Below are positions 23,547-29,684 of a stretch of 29,684 nucleotides of DNA, in pieces; position 1 is the first letter of the stretch, and every line of letters starts with the position of its first letter. The notes under the pieces are model-generated. The model searched no databases. It saw only the letters and a list, made by a program, of their open reading frames with translations, and was not told where the DNA came from. Source of the DNA: Chthoniobacteraceae bacterium. GTDB lineage: Bacteria; Verrucomicrobiota; Verrucomicrobiia; Chthoniobacterales; Chthoniobacteraceae. Where the stretch lies: the NCBI GenBank assembly GCA_947478975.1, contig CANJYI010000002.1, positions 1-29,684 on the forward strand. The letters are read 5' to 3'. A program made the translations under genes and the position numbers.

Positions 23547-24919
23547 TTTCCACGCCGGCTACCCACAGCGCGGATTCCACCGGGGCGCAGGCAGGCGGCT
23601 TTGTGCTGGCCGGCATGCACGGCAGCAGCGGGAAAACCGTGCTGAGCTGTCTGCTGCTCGCCGGCCTGGAGGCGCGCGGGCTTCCCGTGCAGCCCTTCAA
23701 AGCGGGGCCGGATTACATCGACCCCGGCTACCACAACCGTTACGCCAGCCGGCCTTCGCGCAATCTGGACGCCTGGCTCATGGGCCGGGAGCGCGTTTTG
23801 GAGGAGGCGCGCACGCACACCCGCTCGGCCATCGGCGTGCTCGAAGGGGTCATGGGGCTTTTTGACGGCGCACACCCGACTTCGGAAGAGGGCAGCACCA
23901 TGGAAATGGCCCGGTGGCTGGGCTGGCCCGTCGTGCTGAGCGTGCCCGCGGCAAAGGCAGGGCGTTCGCTCGCGGCGGGGCTGCGCGGTTTTTTAGCGGA
24001 AGCCAGCCCGGACCGAATCGCCGGCGTGGTTCTCAGCGGGGTGAGCGGGGATTCGCACACGGAGTATTTGAGGGAGGCGCTGCTTCCGACAGGGATTCCC
24101 GTGCTGGGGGCGATTCCAAAGATGGCAGCGCTGGACTGGCCGGAACGCCACCTCGGCCTGCAGGCGGCACAGGAACGTCCGTTGCCGAACCGGCGGGAAC
24201 TTGTAGAAATCGCCAGGCGCACACTGGATCTGGACGCCTTTGCCGCGCTTGCCCGCAAGCCCGCCCCACTGGCGATTCGGGTGGACGCTTCATTGCTAGC
24301 CGCGCCGAACACCCGCCGCCGCCGGGTGGGCATCGCTCAAGACGAGGCGTTTCACTTCTATTATCAAGCCAACCTTGAGTGGCTGGTGGAACGCGGCATG
24401 GAGCTGGTTCCGTTTTCGCCGCTGCGGGATGCGGCACTCCCCACGGGCATCGACGGACTGGTGTTGGGCGGGGGCTTTCCCGAGGTGTACGCCTCCGCGC
24501 TTTCCAAAAACACCCCCCTGCTCCGTTCGCTAGGGGACGCCGTCCGCGGAGGGCTCCCCTGCTACGCCGAGTGCGGCGGCCTCATGCTCCTTTCCGAGGC
24601 AATCCTCACGCTGGAGGGGGAGCGTTTTCCGATGGCCGGCGTCGTGCCCGGGGCAGTCGAAATGACGCGTGCCCTGCAAAACTTCGGGTACTGCAGCGTT
24701 TCCCAGCCCGGGGAGGCGCCTCACTACGGGCACGAATTCCACTATTCGCGCTGGAGCGAGGAAGGCGCGCGGGCGAACGCCTGGGAGGTGGCCCGGCGCC
24801 GCAACGGAGTCAGCCGCCGCGAAGGCTTCCGGCAGCAAAATCTCCACGCCTCTTACGTCCACCTGTACTTCCCTTCCCTCGCTCCCTCACTCTCCTCCAC
24901 CCTCTGCCTCACCTTATGA
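23543..24919 (+). CDS. cbiA: CbiA, cobyrinate a,c-diamide synthase
   Basis: The 458-residue enzyme amidates the a and c carboxylates of (cobalt) cobyrinic acid with glutamine and ATP. P-loop-like GMHGSSGKT begins at residue 24, GPDYIDPGYH and EGVMGLFDG follow, and the C-terminal glutaminase domain carries C344 in YAECGGLMLL, with GHEFHYSRW and ASYVHLYF at the end. The start is TTG 23543, which overlaps the cobO stop as TTGA and is preceded by a strong GGAGGGG ribosome-binding site; the next Met (residue 25) would cut into the P-loop region. The last residues (SSTLCLTL) are unusual, but the frame ends in a clean ATGA with cbiE. Confidence 0.94.
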   Translation: MISTPATHSADSTGAQAGGFVLAGMHGSSGKTVLSCLLLAGLEARGLPVQPFKAGPDYIDPGYHNRYASRPSRNLDAWLMGRERVLEEARTHTRSAIGVLEGVMGLFDGAHPTSEEGSTMEMARWLGWPVVLSVPAAKAGRSLAAGLRGFLAEASPDRIAGVVLSGVSGDSHTEYLREALLPTGIPVLGAIPKMAALDWPERHLGLQAAQERPLPNRRELVEIARRTLDLDAFAALARKPAPLAIRVDASLLAAPNTRRRRVGIAQDEAFHFYYQANLEWLVERGMELVPFSPLRDAALPTGIDGLVLGGGFPEVYASALSKNTPLLRSLGDAVRGGLPCYAECGGLMLLSEAILTLEGERFPMAGVVPGAVEMTRALQNFGYCSVSQPGEAPHYGHEFHYSRWSEEGARANAWEVARRRNGVSRREGFRQQNLHASYVHLYFPSLAPSLSSTLCLTL

Positions 24920-25599
24920 TCCACTGCATCGGCGCCGGCCCCGGCGACCCCAACTATCTCACCCTGCGCGGCCGTGATCTCATCGCTGAGGCGGACGTTG
25001 TGGCGGGCTTTGACGCCGTCCTCGACGTGGCGCGGCCCCACATTCAGCCGGGCTGCCGCACCATTGGAATGAACTACCGCGACCAGACGGCGCGCCTGGC
25101 TGAGGTGGCGGAACTGCACCACGCAGGCAAGCGGTGCGTGGTAGTCTTCATGGGTGACATTCACTTTTCGGGGTTTCAGTTCTTGGAACGCATCGAGGCG
25201 GCCTGCGGGCATCCGGTGGAGACGATCCCGGGGATCAGTTCGGCCCAGATTTTGGCGAGCCGCGGGCGGGTGTGCTTTGACGAGACCACCTTCATCACGT
25301 TTCACCGTAGGGGCGACTTGGTGCCGTTCCAAAAACATCTCGTCCATGTGCTCGAGGACGGGCGCAACGCGATTGTCATCCCCCGGCCCTGGGACTTCAT
25401 GCCGAGCGACGTCGCAGCGTATCTGCTGGCGGCGGGAATCTCGGGCGAGCATCCGGTGGAGGTTTGGGAGCAGCTCACGCGGGCGGAGGCCAACTGGAGC
25501 GGCAAGCTCGCCGAGTGCACCGGCACCTTCACGGACATGAGCATTCTTTTGATCCGCAGCCTCCAGCCCTTTCCCAGCCAGATCCAACCCATCGTATGA
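24916..25599 (+). CDS. cbiE: CbiE, cobalt-precorrin-7 C5-methyltransferase
   Basis: The 227-residue SAM-dependent tetrapyrrole methyltransferase opens with IGAGPGDPNYLTLRG, carries VVVFMGDIHFSG and ETIPGISSAQ, and matches CbiE rather than other methylases of the pathway (short, MGD-type second loop, WDFMPSD near the end). It methylates C5 of cobalt-precorrin-7. CbiT (C15 methylation with decarboxylation), which is often fused to CbiE, is absent here and must be separate. The ATG at 24916 overlaps cbiA as ATGA; the longer frame upstream is a shadow of cbiA. No Shine-Dalgarno sequence is present. Other methylases of the family are the main alternative. Confidence 0.85.
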   Translation: MIHCIGAGPGDPNYLTLRGRDLIAEADVVAGFDAVLDVARPHIQPGCRTIGMNYRDQTARLAEVAELHHAGKRCVVVFMGDIHFSGFQFLERIEAACGHPVETIPGISSAQILASRGRVCFDETTFITFHRRGDLVPFQKHLVHVLEDGRNAIVIPRPWDFMPSDVAAYLLAAGISGEHPVEVWEQLTRAEANWSGKLAECTGTFTDMSILLIRSLQPFPSQIQPIV

Positions 25600-27212
25600 C
25601 AAGCCTGCCCGCAGACATCGCCGTGGTCGTCGCCGGTCATGGCAGCCGGGATCCTGAGGGCGTCGACCAGTTCGAGCGCTTTATTGAGGTGGTGCGCGAC
25701 CGGGCGGCAGGCCGGGTGGTCGCGCACGGCTATCTGGAATTTTCCAGACCCACCATCGACGAAGGGGTCCGCAAGGCGGTTGAAAGCGGCGCCAAACGGA
25801 TCTCCGTCGTGCCCGGCGTGCTGCTTGGTGCGACGCACGCCAAGAACGACATGCCCGTTGAGGTGCAGGCGTTGCAGCGGGAGTTTCCCGAGCACGACAT
25901 CCGCTACGGCGCGCCGATGCACCTGCATCCGGCGGTCCTGCAACTTTGCCGGGTGCGCGTGGTCGAGGCGGAGGCGCGCTCGAGTCAGGTCCTCTCGCGG
26001 GCGGAGACCTGTCTGGTGGTGGTCGGCCGGGGCACCACCGATCCGGACGCCAATTCCGATGTGTCCAAGCTCGCCCGGATTTTGGAAGAGGGCATGGGCT
26101 TCGGGGCGTCCTTTGTGTGTTACTCGGGCACGGCTGAACCGGGGGTTTCCGACGGTTTTGAACAGGCGGCGCGGATGGGATTTCGTCGGCTGATTGTCGT
26201 CCCGTTTTTCCTCTTCACCGGGGTGCTCATCAAACGGATCGAGGCGGCCGTGGCAGCCGTTTCGGCGAGCCGGCCGCAGGTGGAGGTTTTGCAGGCGGGC
26301 TACCTCGGCTCGCACGCGCTCACGGCTGAGGCGCTGCTGGACCGGGCGCGCGAAGCCTTCGAAGGCAAGGCGCACATGAACTGCAGCCTTTGCAAATACC
26401 GCACCGCAATCATCGGGTACGAATCCGAAACCGGCGCGCCGCAGCAAGGCCACCATTTTCACGTGCGCGCAGGCGGCGCACCCGCCGGAGCAGACGCCGC
26501 AGCGGGAGGTTCGGTTGCCTCCGCTCCTGCTCCCGCCGCGCCGTTGCAGCAAGCCGCCAACCGGCCGGCGAGCGGCCCCTATGAGCCACATCCCATCGAG
26601 GCGAAGAGCTTCGAGATCATCGCAGCCGGGCGGGATTGGAGCGCTTTTCCGGAGGAGCAAAAGGCCATCCTGCAAAGACTGGTGCACACCGCCGGGGACT
26701 TCAGCATCCCGGAGGACGTGTTCCTTTCCCGAGGCGCGCCAGAGGCAGGAATGCGGGCGATCGCCGACCGCTGCGTGATTGTCACCGACGTGACCATGGT
26801 CCAGACCGGGCTGAAACGCCCGCTGCTGGGACAGTTTGGGCTGCGCACCGCTTGTCTGGTGCACGACGAGGAAACCTATCTGGTGGCGCAGGCCAACGGC
26901 CTGACCCGTTCCGCAGCCGGCATCCGCAGGGCGTGGCTCAAATACGGCAACGAAGTGCTGCTGGCCATCGGCGATGCTCCGACCGCGCTGGAGGAGACGG
27001 TGCGTCTCATTCAGGAACAGGGTTGGCGGCCGCGTCTGGTCATCGGGTTGCCCGTGGGATTTGTCGGAACGCAGGAGTCCAAGGAGCGGCTGCGCAAATG
27101 CCTCCACGTCCCGCGAATCACCAACCGTGGCACACGAGGCGGTTCGCCGTGGGCAGCCGCCGCGGTCAACGCGCTCCTGATTGAGTCCACGCAGACCACC
27201 TGGAAGCCATGA
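25596..27212 (+). CDS. cbiX-cbiC: Fusion of sirohydrochlorin cobaltochelatase (CbiX) and precorrin-8X methylmutase (CbiC)
   Basis: One 538-residue frame joins the first and one of the last corrin ring enzymes. Residues 1-255 are a double-length CbiX: VVAGHGSRDPEG with the catalytic His, THAKNDMP, a second half with GRGTTDPDANSD (GHG replaced by GRG) and VPFFLFTGVLIKRI. An M261-NCSLC266 motif (MxCxxC) and a short GHHFHV follow, as in long CbiX proteins that bind an Fe-S cluster. An Ala/Pro linker (about 289-328) leads to a complete CbiC from Y329 (YEPHPIEAKSFEII), with the catalytic His in LVHTAGDF, TDVTMVQTG, IGLPVGFVG and NRGTRGGSPWAAAAVNAL. CbiX inserts Co(II) into sirohydrochlorin; CbiC shifts a methyl from C11 to C12. 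ATGA overlaps both neighbours. Confidence 0.92.
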   Translation: MTSLPADIAVVVAGHGSRDPEGVDQFERFIEVVRDRAAGRVVAHGYLEFSRPTIDEGVRKAVESGAKRISVVPGVLLGATHAKNDMPVEVQALQREFPEHDIRYGAPMHLHPAVLQLCRVRVVEAEARSSQVLSRAETCLVVVGRGTTDPDANSDVSKLARILEEGMGFGASFVCYSGTAEPGVSDGFEQAARMGFRRLIVVPFFLFTGVLIKRIEAAVAAVSASRPQVEVLQAGYLGSHALTAEALLDRAREAFEGKAHMNCSLCKYRTAIIGYESETGAPQQGHHFHVRAGGAPAGADAAAGGSVASAPAPAAPLQQAANRPASGPYEPHPIEAKSFEIIAAGRDWSAFPEEQKAILQRLVHTAGDFSIPEDVFLSRGAPEAGMRAIADRCVIVTDVTMVQTGLKRPLLGQFGLRTACLVHDEETYLVAQANGLTRSAAGIRRAWLKYGNEVLLAIGDAPTALEETVRLIQEQGWRPRLVIGLPVGFVGTQESKERLRKCLHVPRITNRGTRGGSPWAAAAVNALLIESTQTTWKP

Positions 27213-28393
27213 GTCCCGAGGAGCTCCCATCCAAAGAAACCGCCTCCCCTTGCGACCCGCTGGGAGTTACGCGGACGCCCAGGCCGTTTGACCTTTCCAC
27301 GCTTGCGGCCAACGGCCTCCGGCGTGGCTTCACCACGGGCACCAGCGCGACCGCCGCGACAAAGGCCGCCCTCACGCTCCTGCTCACCGGCAGCCTCCCC
27401 GGCTCGGTGGACGTTTCGCTGCCCGACGGCCTGCACTATCTGAAGGTGCCGATCACCGAAACGCCCCAGGAGCTAGGTTGGGCGAGCGCCTCCGTGATCA
27501 AGGACGGCGGGGACGATCCGGACCAAACCCACCGGGCGCGCATCATCGTGCGGTTGCGGCGCAACGCCTCCGGAAAAGTCGTGTTCCTGCGCGGAGAAGG
27601 CGTCGGACTGGTCACCCAGCCGGGGCTGCGGCTGGCCATCGGCGAGCCCGCCATCAACGCGGTTCCGCGCCAGATGATGAGGCAGGCGCTGGAGGAGGTG
27701 CTTGAAACCGACTCCCAGGACTTGGGCTTTGATGTGGAGGTAGGCTGTGAAAACGGCGAGTCCATCGCGTTGCGTACTTTCAATCCGCGGCTGGGGATCC
27801 ACGGCGGCATTTCAATTTTGGGGACCACCGGGATTGTGGAGCCGAAGTCTCTGGCCTCCTTTATGGCGTCCATAGCGGTGTACGTCCGTGTGGCGCTGGG
27901 AGAGCGGCCTTCGGAGATTGTGCTTTCGCCGGGAAACCTCGGTCAGCGTTTCGCGCGGGGCCATCTGGCCCTGCCGCTCAAGCAGATCGTGCAGATGTCC
28001 AACTTCGCCGGTTTCTCGCTGGATTGCGTCTCCGAAACGCTGGAGGAACTCCACCACGCGCTGCCGCTGCTCTGGATCGTGGGACACCCTGGCAAGCTGG
28101 CCAAGCTGATCGACGGCGTCTGGGATACGCATTCCCACCGGAGCGCCGGAGCGGTGGAAGCTCTCCTGCCTGTGGCGGAGGCGCACGCGCCCCTGCTGGT
28201 GGATTTTCTGCGCGACTCCAACAGCACCGAGGCCTTCATCGAGCGCACCGGCGGACGGGCGGACGTCCTGCCTTTCTGGTGTGCCACGGAGGCGGCGATT
28301 GCGCGCGCCGTGGAAGGCCGGGTGCGGGGGGTGCAGGAAATCCGGGTGCGTCTGTTCGGAATGGACGGCACCGCTTTGGGGGCTGCGGCATGA
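27209..28393 (+). CDS. cbiD: CbiD, cobalt-precorrin-5B C1-methyltransferase
   Basis: The 394-residue protein methylates C1 of cobalt-precorrin-5B, a step specific to the anaerobic pathway. The diagnostic LRRGFTTGTSATAATKAAL lies at about residues 37-55, followed by IKDGGDDPDQTH, GEGVGLVTQPGL, GGISILGTTGIVEP and WIVGHPGKLAKL. A variable N-terminal tail of about 35 residues precedes the conserved part. GGAAG lies shortly before the ATG, which overlaps the fusion gene by ATGA. Its presence is the best evidence that the operon encodes the early-cobalt route. Confidence 0.95.
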   Translation: MSPEELPSKETASPCDPLGVTRTPRPFDLSTLAANGLRRGFTTGTSATAATKAALTLLLTGSLPGSVDVSLPDGLHYLKVPITETPQELGWASASVIKDGGDDPDQTHRARIIVRLRRNASGKVVFLRGEGVGLVTQPGLRLAIGEPAINAVPRQMMRQALEEVLETDSQDLGFDVEVGCENGESIALRTFNPRLGIHGGISILGTTGIVEPKSLASFMASIAVYVRVALGERPSEIVLSPGNLGQRFARGHLALPLKQIVQMSNFAGFSLDCVSETLEELHHALPLLWIVGHPGKLAKLIDGVWDTHSHRSAGAVEALLPVAEAHAPLLVDFLRDSNSTEAFIERTGGRADVLPFWCATEAAIARAVEGRVRGVQEIRVRLFGMDGTALGAAA

Positions 28394-29127
28394 ACAAGAC
28401 TGACAAGACGGGAACATTTTACGGCATCGGCGTCGGGCCCGGGGAGCAGGGGTTGCTCCCGGTGCTCGCGTGGGAGGCCTTGCAGAAGTGCGGCGCCATT
28501 TTTGTGCCGAGGGCGACTTCGCAGGAAGGGTCGACGGCGAAGGGCTGCCTGCCGGCACACACGCTTCCCGAGGCACGGTTTCACGAGGTGGAGTTCGACA
28601 TGTCCACCGACCACGGGGCGCTGCTGGCGCGCTACACCACAATGGCCGAACAGATCGCCGCGCACCTGCGCGCGGGCCGGGACGTGGCGTACCTGACGCT
28701 GGGCGATTCGATGACGTATTCGACGTTCAACTACACGTTGCGGGCCGTCCGGGCGACGTGCCCGGAGGCGCCCTGGCGGGTGTTTCCCGGAGTCAGCAGT
28801 TATGCGGCACTGGCGGCTGCCACCGGTTTCCCATTGGGGGAAGGCAAAGAGCGCGTGCTCATCCTCCCCTGCCCCGAGTCGATGGAAACCCTGGAACGCG
28901 CACTGGCGCGGCACGACATCACCGTGCTGATGAAGATCGGGCGCCGCCTGCCGGAGGTGCTTTCCCTTTTGGACCGGATGCACCTCACCGAACAGGCGGC
29001 CTTCGGGGGCCGCGTGGGAATGCCCGACGCAGTCTGCCAGCTTGGCGTCGAAGGACTCCTCACCGCCCCGCCTTCGGGCTATCTTTCCACCATGCTCATC
29101 CGCAACCCCGCCCCTTTGCCCTTATGA
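28390..29127 (+). CDS. cbiL: CbiL, cobalt-precorrin-2 C20-methyltransferase
   Basis: The 245-residue SAM-dependent methyltransferase methylates C20 of (cobalt-)precorrin-2. It starts FYGIGVGPGEQGLLPVLAWEAL, with VAYLTLGDSMTYSTFNYTLRA and FPGVSSYAALAAATGFPLGEG, which fit CbiL/CobI rather than CobJ or CobM. MKIGRRLPEVL near the C-terminus is also typical. ATG 28390 overlaps cbiD by ATGA; the frame upstream is a shadow. The end overlaps cbiF by ATGA. Confidence 0.92.
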   Translation: MNKTDKTGTFYGIGVGPGEQGLLPVLAWEALQKCGAIFVPRATSQEGSTAKGCLPAHTLPEARFHEVEFDMSTDHGALLARYTTMAEQIAAHLRAGRDVAYLTLGDSMTYSTFNYTLRAVRATCPEAPWRVFPGVSSYAALAAATGFPLGEGKERVLILPCPESMETLERALARHDITVLMKIGRRLPEVLSLLDRMHLTEQAAFGGRVGMPDAVCQLGVEGLLTAPPSGYLSTMLIRNPAPLPL

Positions 29128-29684
29128 AAGTGTTCTTTATCGGAGCCGGCCCCGGTGCGGCGGATCTCGTGACTTTGCGGGGAGCCCGCATTTTGGCGGA
29201 GGCGCCGCTGGTGCTCTACGCAGGCTCGCTGGTGAGTCGTGAAATGCTGGTCCACTGCGGCCCGGAGGCGGAGTGCCTCGACACGGCAAAAATGAACCTC
29301 GAAGAGCAGGTAGCCCAGTACGAGAGGGCGCGGTCCCTCGGCTGGAACGTGGCGCGCATCCACTCGGGAGACCCCGCCATCTATGGGGCGGTGCACGAGC
29401 AACTGCGGGCGCTGGACCGGCTAGACATCGCTTACGAGGTCGTGCCGGGCGTCTCGTCGTTTACGGCTTCGGCGGCGGTGCTCAAGGCATCGCTGACCCG
29501 TCCGGAGGTTTCGCAGTCCATCATCATCACCCGTTCCGAAGGCAGGGCCACGGGCGTGCCGGAGGGGGAATCCCTCGCGGGCTTCGCTGCGCACGGGGCG
29601 ACGATGGCGGTTTTCCTCTCAGGCGCCTCTCTGGAACGGGTCGTCGCCGAGCTGTTGCAAGGTTACTCGGAAGACACGCCCGCA
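29124..29684 (+). CDS. cbiF: CbiF/CobM, (cobalt-)precorrin-4 C11-methyltransferase (3' end outside window)
   Basis: The first 187 residues are in the window and the frame is open at the right edge; the family is about 250-260 residues long, so about three quarters are seen. It opens MKVFFIGAGPGAADLVTLRG, then LVLYAGSLVSREML, IHSGDPAIYGAVHEQL and VVPGVSSFTASAAVL, which identify CbiF/CobM (the YAGSLV block is characteristic). It methylates C11 of (cobalt-)precorrin-4. ATG 29124 overlaps cbiL by ATGA. The operon clearly continues beyond the window. Confidence 0.92.
   Translation, partial: MKVFFIGAGPGAADLVTLRGARILAEAPLVLYAGSLVSREMLVHCGPEAECLDTAKMNLEEQVAQYERARSLGWNVARIHSGDPAIYGAVHEQLRALDRLDIAYEVVPGVSSFTASAAVLKASLTRPEVSQSIIITRSEGRATGVPEGESLAGFAAHGATMAVFLSGASLERVVAELLQGYSEDTPA

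Noticed and set aside
25302..27230. 642-codon open frame on the minus strand
   Set aside because: It is a shadow of cbiE and the CbiX-CbiC fusion: low-complexity Arg/Gly/His content and no domain, while the plus strand has clear enzymes.
1..29684. CRISPR array, transposase, integrase or attachment sites
   Set aside because: No regularly spaced direct repeats and no mobile-element genes were seen; the tRNA gene is not followed by an integrase or a duplicated tRNA end.

Overview
The window is high-GC DNA that most resembles a chromosome of the PVC group, probably a Verrucomicrobiota bacterium. The main reasons are a giant secreted protein combining a ThuA-like domain, a PVC-type propeller, HEAT-like repeats and a CxxCH haem site, a neighbouring secreted sulfatase, secreted FG-GAP proteins, and short palindromic intergenic repeats. 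This assignment is an inference; no rRNA is present. No phage, transposase or CRISPR array was seen.

Left part (1-9600): the end of an unrecognised gene, a secreted FG-GAP/VCBS repeat protein (-), a secreted thioredoxin-type glutathione peroxidase (+) with a clear terminator, an unrecognised secreted protein (-), the 1353-residue ThuA/propeller/cytochrome protein (-) and a sulfatase (-). This looks like an envelope-facing set for carbohydrate or sulfated-glycan use. Two hairpin-forming repeats of one family lie between genes here, and a half copy lies near 15290.

Middle part (9600-16500): a minus-strand unit of a LOG-family protein, ClpS and a DUF2017 protein with a good promoter; a DUF2442 gene; a plus-strand amino-acid unit hisI-trpE-trpG followed by a small PGPGW-type membrane protein; tRNA-Ala(GGC) with a promoter; and a J-domain-like protein (-).

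Right part (16600-29684): a cobalamin riboswitch followed by one long operon running off the window: cobT, cobS, cobU, a CobD-CobQ fusion, cbiB, cobO, cbiA, cbiE, a CbiX-CbiC fusion, cbiD, cbiL and cbiF (partial). Every one of the eleven junctions overlaps, mostly by ATGA. The order runs backwards along the pathway: nucleotide-loop assembly first, then amidation and adenosylation, then corrin ring synthesis. CbiX and CbiD point to the anaerobic (early cobalt insertion) route. CbiG, CbiH, CbiJ, CbiT and the uroporphyrinogen methyltransferase are not in the window. The most noteworthy features are the two fusions, the fully overlapping operon, and the palindromic repeat family.
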